The notes: generated by a model from the letters alone, not told the origin. Shown: positions 9,039 through 19,177, counted from the first letter of the stretch. The stretch: 64,000 bases of DNA from Flavobacteriales bacterium (GCA_016703105.1 JADJCS010000002.1:1-64000); one strand, 5' to 3'. Program-made: numbers and translations.

Positions 9039-9250
9039 TTAGAGCACGCTGACGCGTTGTTGATAGACACGGTCGTTGACCGTAACGCTCACCATGTAGA
9101 CACCGGCGGCCATGCCGTCCATGTCGAGAATGGTGTTGAAGACGCTACCGCTGTTCTCCTTGTCAAAGGCCATCACGCGCTTGCCGTAGATGTCGAACAC
9201 GTCCAGGGTGACGCGTTGGGTCTCTTCGGTGAGACCACCATCAGCACGTT
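9039..9250 (-). other. T9SS type A sorting tail of the second giant protein
   Basis: The minus strand reads 'LTEETQRVTLDVFDIYGKRV', 'FDKENSGSVFNTILDMDGMA' and 'GVYMVSVTVNDRVYQQRVSVL' to a TAA at 9039-9041. These are the three conserved parts of a T9SS type A domain (DxxGK, a middle L-D-G-aG-Y-V and a short basic end). It is intact for the last 70 residues. Confidence 0.8.
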
Positions 9251-10212
9251 CACCTGTCCATCACGCACGGGTTGGGCCATACCGCAGATCGCTGCTGGCA
9301 CTGGCTTCCATTGCACGCTGGCTTTGGCCTGGGGTGTTGTCGATCTCCACTTGGCAGATCGGACCGCAGTAGCCGCTCCACTGGCCGCCTACCAGGACCT
9401 CGATCGTCACGTTGTAAGTGCTGCCGTCCACCAAGGTGAAGTTGGTCCAGTTCAGCACCAGCGCATAAGAGGCGACGGTGATGATACGTGTTCCAGGAGC
9501 AGGGGCTGGGGATGACCAGGACCAGGTCCATCAGGATCGATCAGGGCCGTTCTGGAAGCGGAAGCGGTACTGGGTCCCACCCACCACAGGTTGCGCCCAG
9601 ATCTTGGCCGATCCACCAAAGACCTTGATCACGCCACAGCTATGTGCAGGTGCGCCGATGTCGTCCACCAGTCCGGTGCAACCGGGCACCAGGTTCGGGT
9701 CGATACCCATTTCGCAACCCGTGCCATACTTGTCGGTGCTGTAGTTGCCGAATGGAGCCTGGTCGGCCCTGACACGGCAGAAGTACACCTCACCAGGCTG
9801 TAGGGGAAGGTCTGTACCTCACCGAACTTCACCCAGTTGCGCGGCACGGAGATCTGGCGGCTGTAGCCTTCGTCCGGACGCAGGAACTGGAACGGGTAGT
9901 TGGTGACGCCAGCGATGGCTTTGCAGTACACCTTGTTCTGCAGGTTGTTGGTGAAGATACCGCATTCGGAGGGCAGCGGCTGGGTCGGACCAGCCGGCAG
10001 GCAGAACGGATGGCCGTTGGTGTACCATGTGCTCAGCGGGCTCACGGTCGGGCTGAAGATGCCGTCCACCGTGCCGTCGAAGTTGTCGCGCATCAGGTCC
10101 GCGCCGCTTTCCGTGCGGAGCCTCCAATAGCCATTGCCATTGCCGGTCTGGCTCAAACCATCTCCCAGGAAGTCGAAGAGGAAGAAGCTGAAGCAGCTAC
10201 CGTTCAAGGTGC

Positions 10213-10854
10213 TCAGGCAAAGCTCGCTCGGCGCCAGCACATTGGGCATACCGTAGACTGGCGAAACGCCCACCAACTGGTTGCCCTGGTCAGCATCTGC
10301 CAGATCAACTGGCTCGGATCGTTGTCCGTGAAGATCTCCACGAACACGGTCTCCCCGGTGACGTTCACATCGAGCTCGGCGAAGGCGTCGTTGTCCGGGA
10401 TCTGATCGGGCACACCGTTGGGCAGGCTGGTGGACACATTGAAGGTGTGGTTGCCATACGGAGCGATGAAGCTCGGCAGCGAAACCTCCTCGCTGGCCAG
10501 GTAGGGCAGCGTGCCGGTCCATACGTAGGAGAAGGGTCCGGTAACCCCATCCAGGTCGTAGGTGATGGTCACACTGGTCAGCGTGTTCTCGCCGAAGTTG
10601 GTGAGGATCACTTTGGGCTCCATCAAAGAGGTGCAGACCAGACCCACAGGAGCGTTCACGCCGGTGATGCCCGCGTCATCCATACCGGGGTGTTCCACCA
10701 TCAGGTCGAAGGTCCCTTCGAAGCCAGCATCACCCGGATTGTCACGTACAACAGGTAGTTGGTGGAAGGCGTCAGCGCGGGCATGAGCACATCGGTACCG
10801 TCGCCATTGATCACGCAACCCGCGTCGGTCACACCTGCAAGCCATTGCAACCAC
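10213..10854 (-). CDS. CARDB-like module of the shared half, second gene
   Basis: The genuine reading starts near 10745 ('GDAGFEGTFDLMVEHPGMDD') and runs through 'VILTNFGENTLTSVTITYDL' and 'VSLPSFIAPYGNHTFNVSTS' to 'EIFTDNDPSQLIWQM'. It is the intact counterpart of 1284-1793. The first 35 residues and the last 25 are out of frame. A pre-peptidase-like part precedes it in several frames at 10830-12060. Confidence 0.55.
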   Translation of the reverse strand: MVAMACRCDRRGLRDQWRRYRCAHARADAFHQLPVVRDNPGDAGFEGTFDLMVEHPGMDDAGITGVNAPVGLVCTSLMEPKVILTNFGENTLTSVTITYDLDGVTGPFSYVWTGTLPYLASEEVSLPSFIAPYGNHTFNVSTSLPNGVPDQIPDNDAFAELDVNVTGETVFVEIFTDNDPSQLIWQMLTRATSWWAFRQSTVCPMCWRRASFA

Positions 10855-12252
10855 CGCTGTACAGCGTGTAGTTCATGGTGGTGGAGGAGAGGCCGGGGTT
10901 CTGGTCGAAGGTCTCCAGCGTGAGGTAGTGGATGGTGTTCGTACCGCTGTTGAAGCTGTACCACATCCCCTGGTTGTTGGCGAGCAACGAGCAGGAGGTG
11001 AACGGATCGTTCTGCGCGCAGGTATTATCACCGGGTGTGACCACACCGCCCATTGCTCAGGTAGCTGGTGATGGCGACCGCGCCACTGCAGGCGTCGTTC
11101 ACCGGTGGTATGCGAAGCCGCATTGCACCCGATGGCGATCTCGAACTGGCCATCGATGAACGGCGTGGCGCTGTGTACCACCAAGTAATAGGTAACACCC
11201 GCGAGACCATAGAACTCCAACTGACTGCGCGTGGTGCAGGAGCCGCCTTTGTCATCCGCGAGGGTCAGGCAGCTGAGCGTTCCGCAGGTGCCGGTGTAAA
11301 CGTCCAGTCGGGTATCGAACAGGTGCTCGCACCGCAAGTGCTCACGATCACGTTCTCGTCCTGCACCGGGGTGCACGAATACCAGAACGAACCGCCGGAT
11401 ACCGGGCTGTTCGGGAAGGGGCAGGCGTTCACCGGTAGGGTCGGGAACTGGTTGTTCGTATTGCCCAAGGATCACGTTGCAGCCATAGGGATGGCCGTCG
11501 CGCAGGTGTTGTTCGCGGGGCACGGGGTGGTTGGGGTGCTCGCGATCACGTTCAGCGTGTACGGTCCACTGGCACGACGGGCATCCCACAGCACCGGGTA
11601 GTAATAGTCCCCAGGAGCGAGGTTCTCGAACAGGATGGTCGCGTTCGGCGCGCATGCGGTGAAGTTGAAGCTCTGCGAGTTCACGAAGATGCTTCCGCAG
11701 TCACCGTACATATTGAGCGAACGATCCCGGACAAAGGCGAGCCGCAGTAGTTGATCGTCACGTTCGCGCACTGGGTGAGTTGAAACTCTCCCATACCCAA
11801 CCGCTCACATCCTCATCCACACCATCCCAGAAACGGATGTTCTCCAAGGTGCCATCCTTGGTCGCGCAATCCCGCGTTCCGTTGAAGATCAACGGTGCAC
11901 CGATGCTCAACGGACTGGCCGCGGGGTTCTCGTTCGCGCAGAGATCGTTCGCGGGCGGTGTGCAGGCGGTGAATTGCAGGTCCCAGGCATGCCCGGTACC
12001 GAGCGAACGGTCGTCCCACTCGATATAGAAGGTCTGCCCGGCCCCTCCAGCAAAGGTCACATCGGAGGCGAAGTTGGGCGCGGTGCATCCATCGTCATCA
12101 CCGAGTAAGGCACCAGCGACCCACAGACGCCCTCATGGATCGTCACGAAGGTGTTCGTCGTTGGTGGTGTTCGGTGGGTGCATGAACTGACACGCACTCC
12201 CGTCGGCCGGCAGGGTATAGGTCCACCACCGGCGTTGCTCGGGTCGTACCGT

Positions 12253-13815
12253 TCACCAGCGCTTCGGTCGGGCTACCACAGGTGATCGGGCCGTTGGAGT
12301 TGTGCCTACCACCGCCACGTTCGGGAACGCGCATGTACCCTGGCAGCAATCGAAGAAGCTGCCCAGCTCCACGTTGCACAAGGTGTTGCCGGGGTGTACC
12401 AAAGTGAGGGTCACGGGTGTGCCGTTCGGGAAGGGTCCGACCGAGTAAACGCCTGCGACCACATCGTTCTCTTCGATACCGTTGATGTTGCTCACGATGT
12501 CCACCGTGCCGCCACTGCCCGCATCGGTGATGTCCACGCTCACACTGTATTGGGCGTTCGAACAATCATTCACGACCATTGCGGTAGCGACAGGATAGGT
12601 GCAATCCAAGCAGAGTACTTCCCAAACCCACGGATCGTAGTTGGCGCTTGTCGCACAACTCACGCTTCCATCAGAAGTAAGGGTCATGTAGAGCGCGTTC
12701 CCTGTGGCGGTCACGTCCACAGCGAAGAAATCCGGATCGGTGTTGAGGATCGCACTACCCGCTGGACCCAGGTTACCTGTGTTCGCGGGGTTGGCGAAGA
12801 GGATGGGGTAGGTGTTGTCCGGTCCATCATAGATGGTCAGGTCGTCCAATGGGTTGGTTTCGAGCGTGCCCCGGATGAACTCCAATTTCAAGGTACCAGC
12901 ACCGTCGCTCTGATAGAGCCAGCTTTGGTTGTCGTTCGCTACGTAGCAATAGTTGCTCTGCACGGCAGGATCGCCGCAGGTGATGCAATTCACGCCACCG
13001 GAATCGTAGTCGCCCAGGTCCAGGCCGCAATCGCCATCCTGGTTGTGGACCACCCGTACGGAAACAACATCCGCTGCACCGGCCACGATCTGGCAGATGC
13101 CCGGGGCATTGAGCACGCAACCGGACGCATAGGCTCCGCCGTTCAGGGCGTATTCCACCGTAACGTTCGTCGCGTCACCCAAGGAGGTCACATCGACATC
13201 AAGGGTAAGGGTTCCCGTGTTGCAATCCGGCACCACGGAGGTGACGGTCGCCACTGGGTCGAAGCACAGCGGGGTGGGTCGCACGCAGAAGTAGTCGAAA
13301 GCCATGTCACTGGTTCCACCCGTGCCGGCGACACCACGCACGCGATACCGTACCGAGGTCCCGCTGTAGGCGTGGTCGAGGAACGGGGTGAGGAACCAAC
13401 CCTGGCCTTGATTGCCGCTCAACGACCAGAGGTTGGTCCAGTTGTTCGACATGGCGGGGTCCTCCACGTCAATGGCCAGCGTACCCATTGTAGCGCCGAA
13501 CATGTTGTACGCCATGCGCGCACGGATCGTGGGGTTCGAGAACACGGACACATCGAAGATCGGCGAGAGCGCCTCGATCGTCTGGCCCGCGCAGGATCCG
13601 CTTTCCATGTACACATAGTTGCCGGTGGCAGTACCGGGCACGTAATCCGGTTGACCGGTGGTGCCCGTGCCGGGGCCTGTGTTCAAGGAGGAGGTGCCAC
13701 CCTCATCCACCGACCATTGGCCGGTGCCGTCCGTGGTGGAGTTCTGCCAACCTACCGGATCCATTGAAGTGCTGGTGCACGCCAGGACCGCTACGCAGGT
13801 GGTGGGTACGCACAA
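12253..13815 (-). CDS. MAM-like, Ig-like and CUB-like unit, second tandem copy
   Basis: This 520-residue frame is the best-preserved copy of the unit. MAM-like part: 'WSVDEGGTSSLNTGPGTG', 'LAIDVEDPAMSNNWTNLWSL', 'GQGWFLTPFLDHAYSG', 'DMAFDYFCVR'. Ig-like part: 'TLTLDVDVTSLGDATNVTVE'. CUB-like part: 'SNYCYVANDNQSWLYQSDG', 'DDLTIYDGPDNTYPILFAN', 'YDPWVWEVLCLDC'. A further Ig-like domain follows before the frame slips near 12300. Confidence 0.65.
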   Translation of the reverse strand: MCVPTTCVAVLACTSTSMDPVGWQNSTTDGTGQWSVDEGGTSSLNTGPGTGTTGQPDYVPGTATGNYVYMESGSCAGQTIEALSPIFDVSVFSNPTIRARMAYNMFGATMGTLAIDVEDPAMSNNWTNLWSLSGNQGQGWFLTPFLDHAYSGTSVRYRVRGVAGTGGTSDMAFDYFCVRPTPLCFDPVATVTSVVPDCNTGTLTLDVDVTSLGDATNVTVEYALNGGAYASGCVLNAPGICQIVAGAADVVSVRVVHNQDGDCGLDLGDYDSGGVNCITCGDPAVQSNYCYVANDNQSWLYQSDGAGTLKLEFIRGTLETNPLDDLTIYDGPDNTYPILFANPANTGNLGPAGSAILNTDPDFFAVDVTATGNALYMTLTSDGSVSCATSANYDPWVWEVLCLDCTYPVATAMVVNDCSNAQYSVSVDITDAGSGGTVDIVSNINGIEENDVVAGVYSVGPFPNGTPVTLTLVHPGNTLCNVELGSFFDCCQGTCAFPNVAVVGTTPTARSPVVARPKRW

Positions 13816-14251
13816 GTTGGCCGCCTCGAAATCCTCGCAATACGGGTAGGTGGAAACGATGGGTGGGCAGGCGCTGGTGAAGGCTACCCAAGTCCAGGTC
13901 GCAGGTCGCGTCGTTCTCGTGGCGCACGAATAGGTTCACCGTACTGGTGTTCGGATACGGCCCCATCACATAGGGCGTTGGACTGGCACCCACATCGTCA
14001 TGCTCCACCGACCCGGGCACGCTCTCCAGGTCCACCGTGGCGCCGTCGCCGGTACTGTTCACCGTCACCTCCACGGTGAACGAACCGGTGAAGCAATTTT
14101 CCACGAGCACTGCGCTCACGCTCGGTTGCACGCAGTTCAAACAGATCACTTCCCACTCCCAAGGGTCATACGTGGTGGTGGTACCGCATTGCACGCTCGT
14201 ATCCGAGGTGAGATGCATGAATAGGCTGGGTCCGGAGGCGGTCACATCCAC
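13703..14251 (-). CDS. CUB-like domain end and Ig-like unit, first tandem copy
   Basis: It reads 'FMHLTSDTSVQCGTTTTYDP' and 'WEWEVICLNC', the end of a CUB-like domain, then an Ig-like unit ('AVLVENCFTGSFTVEVTVNS'). The start of the CUB-like domain lies in other frames at 14251-14558 ('YCYAANDDRSWHYVATGGG'). The matching intact copy is about 1.54 kb away at 12480-12960. Confidence 0.55.
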   Translation of the reverse strand: MDVTASGPSLFMHLTSDTSVQCGTTTTYDPWEWEVICLNCVQPSVSAVLVENCFTGSFTVEVTVNSTGDGATVDLESVPGSVEHDDVGASPTPYVMGPYPNTSTVNLFVRHENDATCDLDLGSLHQRLPTHRFHLPVLRGFRGGQLVRTHHLRSGPGVHQHFNGSGRLAELHHGRHRPMVGG

Positions 14252-14607
14252 CGAGAAGAAGTCCGGGTCGGTGCTCAGGATCGCGCTGCCGGGGGGGCCA
14301 AGGTTGCCGGTGTTGGCCGGATTGGCGAAGAGGATGGGTAGGTATTGTCCGGTCCATCATAGATGGTGAGGACATCCAATGCCGGCTGGATTCGATGGTG
14401 CCCCGGTTGAACTTCAACTTCAGTGTGCCACCGCCAGTCGCCACGTAATGCCAGCTCTGTCGTCGTTCGCGGCGTAGCAGTAGTTCTCGACTAGCGCGGA
14501 TCGCCGCAGGTGATGCACGTGAGGTCCTCCACGGCATAGTCCCAGGTCGACATTGCACACGTTATCCTGGTCATGTACCACCTGCACATTCACCACATCG
14601 GTAACGT

Positions 14608-17235
14608 TCAGCCGGTAATCGAGCAGGGGCCCGGGGCGACCAGGTTGCAGGCGGTAGAGTATGGCCCCGCGTTCGCCGAGTATTGCACGGTTACGCTCGT
14701 GGCATCGCCCAAACTGGTCACGTTCACATCAATGCTCATGGTGTTCGTGAGGCAGTTCGGCGTTACTGCGGTGATCGAAGCGATGGGCGCCGTGCAAAGC
14801 GGACCTTCGCTCACGCAGAAGTAGTCGAAGGCCATATCGCTGGTGAAATCAGATCCCGAAAGACCGCGCACACGGTAGCGCACATGCGTTCCAGAAAAAA
14901 CATGGTCCAGAGTGGGCGTTAGGAACCAGCCCTGACCTTGGTCGCCGCTCAATGTCCAAAGGGTCGTCCACGTTCCAGAAAGGGCGGGGTCCTCGATGTC
15001 GATCGACATGGTACCCATTGTCGCCCCGAACATGTTATAGGCCATCTGGGCCCGCACGTTCGGGTTCGCGAAGGAGGAAATGTCGAATACCGGCGAAAGC
15101 ACAATGGCCTCCACGCCATTGCAAGGGACACCTGATTCGATGTACAGGTAGTTCCCAGTTATGGTTCCAGGGAAATAGTCTGACTGACCTGAGGAAGCGC
15201 CTGTTCCGGGACCCGTACCCGTGGAAGTTGTGCCGCCCTCATCAACCGACCACTGCGCCATGCCATCGTCGGTCGCGTTCTCCCAAAGGACGGGATCCAG
15301 CGCGGTAGCTGTACAGGCGAGCACGGCTAGGCAGGTGGAAGGAACACAAAGTGTCGCGCTCTCGAAGTCCTCGCAATAGGGGAAGGTGCTTACCACGGGT
15401 GGGCAGCTGCTCACGTACGATCCAAGGTTGATATCGCAAAGTGCGTCGGTAGCGTGCGTGACGGAAACCATGACCGTACTGCCGGAGGGGAAGGGCCCGA
15501 TGGAATGGATCCCCAAGCCGAATGGGCCATCGCTTACCGGTCCGTTACCATCGTCGTAGGTGATGCCGACAGAAGCACCATTACCCAGGCCGGTCACGTC
15601 CACATCGATCGTGAAATTGTTGTTCGGTGGAACGCAGTTGTCCACAACACTAGCGGTAGCAGTGGGTTGGCTGCAAGCAGCCGGGTTGAACTCGAACGCC
15701 CCAGGGTCTGGCGCCGCCCCTAGGGGACGTGCCGCTCCCGTGTAGTCCAGAGGTACCACAACGCCTGGATCGCCGATATCATTGATCGCACCGGACAAGG
15801 GTGTCAGGTTCCCGCCGACCGGATCCTGGTAGATGGGGTCGGCATCCGAGGAATTCTGGTCGTACGCGTTCGCGTTGCTGGCCTGCCAATCGGCAAGGGT
15901 CGCATATCCTAACGAATTGGCGAAGGCCACCTGGTTCGTCGTGCCGCCGGTGGACGTCATGCGCAGCACGTTGTGATCGGTGCTGAAGGTGGTGCCTGCC
16001 GTCAAGAAGTACAAGCAACGCTTGATCCCCGTGCCGGAGCGGCTGATGTCGATGATATTGTTGAAGTACTGCAAGCCGGAGGCAGCGGTTGTCTGGTACA
16101 CCCCGTAGGTCGCTCCTGTGGCGGTGATCTGGTCGTCCATCAGGATCGTGTTATGGAAGTACCAAGTGTTGTCACTGCCGGTGTTGTACATCCCATACAA
16201 CGTGCTGCTGTTGTTCAGATCGTAGGCGATGTTGTTCTGGAAGACGTTCTCAGAACCCGGAATGGGATCGGAGGTGGTCACATAGTACATGTAGGCAGCA
16301 GTGGCTCCACCCACATTATGCACGGCGTTGCCATCCACGGTAGTGTTGCTGCATCCGCTGAGGTACACACCATAGAACGTGGTGGTGACCGTGATCCCCG
16401 GACGGCTGATATCATTTCCTTGAACGAGACAGTCCGCTTGGTTCCCCATGTAGATCTGGTAGCTGTAGCCGTTCAGGAGCTCGTTGTTCAGCACCTGGTT
16501 GCCTACGGCCGGGGAAGCCGCGCTGGTGCCGTTCAGACGCAGTTTGTAGGTGCCGCTCGCCCCAAGGATGGTGTTGTTCGAGAAGGTGCAGTTGTTGGCA
16601 TTGTCACCTGTTCCGGTCGCGGTGGTCAGCGAACTGGACGAAATGATCCCGCCGTAATTCGCTGACGTGGTGGCGTCCGGATTGATGATCGTGCAATTGC
16701 TGATCGTGTTATTGTCCGCCTGATTGGTAAGATGAACGCCGAACCCGTAGGTCCCGCCGTCCACATCGATCACCAGGTCATCGATGGTCACAAAGTCGGC
16801 CCCGTCAGCAGGATCGCCGCCCGACCTCCCGTAACGCTCGGAGAGTGTTCCAGCGTTTCGCCATTGCCATTGAAGGTGATCGTGTTGACCGAACTGGCGC
16901 CGATGATCTGAGGCAGGATCAACCGATCGACATAGGGCCCACTTCCCGGGGCCACGTTGAACACGACCGGCCCGTTGACACCGCATCCGAGCAAGGCCGC
17001 CGCTTCGCTGAAGCTCAACAAGTCTCCTCCGCCCCCGGCATCGATCGTATATGTGCCGCTCACACCAGCGGTCACTGGTAGATGGAATTCCGCGGTCTGG
17101 TCGGATAGCGTGGATGGTGTACAAGTGACCACGCACACATAGTAGGTGTCGCTTGTCACAGGCCCGGTATTCACGGTCGTACCAGAGCCGACGAACGTGG
17201 TGTATGGACCACCAGGGGTGAGGCTGGAGTACCAT
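14608..17235 (-). CDS. Parallel beta-helix and first MAM/Ig-like unit
   Basis: The first 140 residues of this open frame are out of frame; from about 16810 it reads the true protein. 'DFVTIDDLVIDVDGGTYGFG', 'NNTISNCTIINPD', 'NCTFSNNTILGASG', 'CLVQGNDISRPG', 'NTTVDGNAVHNVGG' are the Asn-rich turns of a right-handed beta-helix of about 14 rungs, as in pectate-lyase-like and surface-anchored proteins. 'GAARPLGAAPDPGAFEFNP' closes the helix. Then an Ig-like unit and a MAM-like domain ('WSVDEGGTTSTGTGPGTG', 'MSIDIEDPALSGTW', 'GQGWFLTPTLDHVFSGTHVR', 'MAFDYFCV'). Confidence 0.65.
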   Translation of the reverse strand: MVLQPHPWWSIHHVRRLWYDREYRACDKRHLLCVRGHLYTIHAIRPDRGIPSTSDRWCERHIYDRCRGRRRLVELQRSGGLARMRCQRAGRVQRGPGKWALCRSVDPASDHRRQFGQHDHLQWQWRNAGTLSERYGRSGGDPADGADFVTIDDLVIDVDGGTYGFGVHLTNQADNNTISNCTIINPDATTSANYGGIISSSSLTTATGTGDNANNCTFSNNTILGASGTYKLRLNGTSAASPAVGNQVLNNELLNGYSYQIYMGNQADCLVQGNDISRPGITVTTTFYGVYLSGCSNTTVDGNAVHNVGGATAAYMYYVTTSDPIPGSENVFQNNIAYDLNNSSTLYGMYNTGSDNTWYFHNTILMDDQITATGATYGVYQTTAASGLQYFNNIIDISRSGTGIKRCLYFLTAGTTFSTDHNVLRMTSTGGTTNQVAFANSLGYATLADWQASNANAYDQNSSDADPIYQDPVGGNLTPLSGAINDIGDPGVVVPLDYTGAARPLGAAPDPGAFEFNPAACSQPTATASVVDNCVPPNNNFTIDVDVTGLGNGASVGITYDDGNGPVSDGPFGLGIHSIGPFPSGSTVMVSVTHATDALCDINLGSYVSSCPPVVSTFPYCEDFESATLCVPSTCLAVLACTATALDPVLWENATDDGMAQWSVDEGGTTSTGTGPGTGASSGQSDYFPGTITGNYLYIESGVPCNGVEAIVLSPVFDISSFANPNVRAQMAYNMFGATMGTMSIDIEDPALSGTWTTLWTLSGDQGQGWFLTPTLDHVFSGTHVRYRVRGLSGSDFTSDMAFDYFCVSEGPLCTAPIASITAVTPNCLTNTMSIDVNVTSLGDATSVTVQYSANAGPYSTACNLVAPGPCSITG

Positions 17236-18005
17236 TCACGGGTGATGCCCGTGCCCACCGTACTGCCGACGACCTGCAGGTCGGTTGAGGCGCCGCTGCA
17301 TACGAACGAAGGACCGCTGATAGCGCCTGCCGTGGGCATGCCGACGCAAGCGGCGGCAGGCATGAAGGTGATGCTACCGGTGAACCAGCGCGGGGTGTTG
17401 CCCGCGTTGGCGTTGGACCCACCGTACCCCACATTGGCACTTGCGATCTGATGGTCGCCGAGAAGAAGCGTAACCCCTGAGTTGGTGAAGGTGCTCGGTG
17501 CGGGAACCGGCGTTGCGCCGCTGTACCGGATCCCAAGGCTGCCTTCGAGCACAAAGCGGACCGTGGTGCCGTTCGGTATCAGGTAGGTCATCCCTGTGAT
17601 CGTGGGGTAATAACCGTTCGCTGGAACAGCGAGACCCGTTCCGGTACCTACCACGGTCCACGTCGGTCCTCCGATAGGGAAGTAGGTACCCGAAAGGGAG
17701 GATGTACTGGCCCACAACGTGGTGTTGGTACCGTTCTGCGCGGTCTGCCAGTAGGACTCAATGTCGGTCAGGAGGATATCCGCACCAGAAGCGTTCTGCA
17801 CCGCGAAGGTGACCGCACCGACGGCACCTACGCCGTTACCACCGGTATAGTTGGTCCCGCCGATCGTGCTAATGGTCTGCCTGCGCAGACCGAACGGAAC
17901 GAACAGTGCAAAAAGGACGACCAAAGGCAGGAGCTTGGCGCAGAAGGCCCGCAAAGAAGTGCGCGCAAAGGGTGTCCTGGTGATGGTAGGGTAGGAAAGG
18001 CTCAT
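16788..18005 (-). CDS. N-terminal segment: signal peptide, beta-sandwich, Ig-like domain
   Basis: A 405-residue frame. Residues 20-42 form the signal peptide. Residues 45-220 look like a beta-sandwich ('GAVTFAVQNASGADILLTDI', 'VRFVLEGSLGIRY'), followed by an Ig-like unit ('TREWYSSLTPGGPYTTF', 'SDTYYVCVVTC') and the first turns of the beta-helix ('GVSGTYTIDAGGGGDLLSFS', 'GPVVFNVAPGSGPYVDRLIL'). The frame is lost near 16800 and continues in the 14608-17235 frame. Confidence 0.65.
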   Translation of the reverse strand: MSLSYPTITRTPFARTSLRAFCAKLLPLVVLFALFVPFGLRRQTISTIGGTNYTGGNGVGAVGAVTFAVQNASGADILLTDIESYWQTAQNGTNTTLWASTSSLSGTYFPIGGPTWTVVGTGTGLAVPANGYYPTITGMTYLIPNGTTVRFVLEGSLGIRYSGATPVPAPSTFTNSGVTLLLGDHQIASANVGYGGSNANAGNTPRWFTGSITFMPAAACVGMPTAGAISGPSFVCSGASTDLQVVGSTVGTGITREWYSSLTPGGPYTTFVGSGTTVNTGPVTSDTYYVCVVTCTPSTLSDQTAEFHLPVTAGVSGTYTIDAGGGGDLLSFSEAAALLGCGVNGPVVFNVAPGSGPYVDRLILPQIIGASSVNTITFNGNGETLEHSPSVTGGRAAILLTGPTL

Positions 18006-18298
18006 CGAGGATCAGGTTTGAAAGTGGGGGAAGCGAATTTGAGAGATCCGTGAACGAGGGCGATCAACAAGTTATCAACAGTGTAATGCGTGTTGGTTCG
18101 GTCAGCTTTCCTAGGATAGCCGTTCACCCCTGTGCCCGAGGGCCTCGGGTGCGCTGGGAGGCGGCTCCCATAGGTCCCGTTCCACCTTTACCGGTGGGGG
18201 TCTCGACCTCGAGGCTCTGACAAGGGCCCGAACGGTGCGCATTGCCGGGGTCGCGGTGGCCGTCCTGAACCCCGCGCATCAGAATACGTACGACGGCC
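18006..18298. other. Divergent intergenic region
   Basis: About 290 bases between the starts of the second giant gene (minus) and the MORN-like gene (plus). It contains a small GGGAG-GCGG-CTCCC hairpin near 18155. No clean TAnnTTTG box is seen; a weak TAACTTG lies on the minus strand near 18068. Confidence 0.4.
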
Positions 18299-19082
18299 AT
18301 GCGCTCACAAGCCCTACCCTGCCGTTACCTGGTCCTGGTCACCCTGGCGTTCGCCCTGGGGAGCTACGGCCAGGATGGCGATGGACTTCTCGCAGCGGAC
18401 GACTTCGTGATCGACACCGCGCTCCTGGAAGATCCTACGGCGACGATCGCCGGGTACGAGCAGTACAGTGCGTTGCTCGGTGGCGATTCCGTACGCCACT
18501 GTAACGGATTTCCATGTATCGGTTGGGTGGAGGACCACCATCCGGCAGGGGCCCTCAAGCACCGCGGGTACTACGATGCCGGACGTCTCGTCCTCTACAA
18601 GAACTATCACGCGGACGGTACCTTGGAACGCGACTTCAAGGCCCTTGACAATGTGCGCTGTGTGCTCCGTACCTACCACGCGAACGGGGCTCTTTCCTCT
18701 GAGACCCGCTATGTGGACGGCGTTGCCTTGAGCTACGAGGACCACTACAGGAACGGGCAGCTACGCTATGAGGAACAGAAACACCGGAGCGGGGCCTATT
18801 ACGAACGCATGAACATCCACGCCCCGGATGGGAAACCTATAAGCACCATGGAACTGGTGGATCGCAAGCGATCCGAGTTCCTTTTGCGCGAGTACCACCC
18901 GAACGGCAGGCTCCGGTCAGAGGGCCGCGCCCGGTACAACGCCCAGCGCATGGATACGCAACGCGTTGGTAGTTGGGCGTACTTCGACACGGAGGGCCGG
19001 AGCGCCGGCGGGGAAGAATACGTGGACGGTAAAGTGCATGCGAGCACCACGAGCCCGCAGGGACATGGGCAGCGCGAAGTAG
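18299..19082 (+). CDS. YwqK-like MORN-variant repeat protein, secreted
   Basis: A signal peptide (YLVLVTLAFALGSYGQ) is followed by at least six copies of the 'YHxNGxLxxE' repeat (YHADGTLERD, YHANGALSSE, YRNGQLRYEE, YHPNGRLRSE, YFDTEGRSAG), the pattern of the YwqK/MORN-2 variant family. Such proteins are common, mostly uncharacterised, in Bacteroidota; some relatives are annotated as antitoxins by similarity only. As read, the frame stays open to 20254, running through a perfect terminator and antisense to dnaK, which is not credible. A one-base change between about 19040 and 19070 gives a stop at 19080-19082, 22 bases before the hairpin; I take that as the true end. Confidence 0.65.
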
Positions 19083-19103
19083 CAAGGTCGCGACCAGCAG
19101 AAC

Positions 19104-19137
19104 GCGAAAGCCCCGTTCCATCGAACGGGGCTTTCGC
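19104..19137. terminator. Perfect bidirectional terminator between the MORN-like gene and dnaK
   Basis: Arms of 15 bases, GCGAAAGCCCCGTTC and its exact complement, around a CATC loop. It sits between two convergent genes and can serve both. Confidence 0.85.
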
Positions 19138-19177
19138 TCTTCCTACCTGCGGACCGGCTGCCGGTGATGCGGCCGTC

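Larger units (their letters stand above)
9039..18005 (-). pseudogene. Giant T9SS-secreted beta-helix/MAM/CUB surface protein (frame-interrupted)
   Basis: A second giant minus-strand gene, nearly 9 kb. Order from the N terminus: signal peptide (LLPLVVLFALFVPFG) at 18005; a beta-sandwich and Ig-like part; a right-handed parallel beta-helix (about 15700-17000); two tandem units of MAM-like plus CUB-like plus Ig-like domains (about 12300-15450); then the C-terminal half shared with the gene at 14-6868 and a T9SS type A tail. The product should be exported to the cell surface, likely for adhesion or binding of polymers, though nothing shows the ligand. About ten frame changes interrupt it; several fall in G runs that differ between repeat copies. 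Confidence 0.75.

Noticed and set aside
12394..13767. A 457-residue open frame on the plus strand
   Set aside because: Antisense to the MAM/CUB-like segment, which has recognisable domain signatures on the minus strand.
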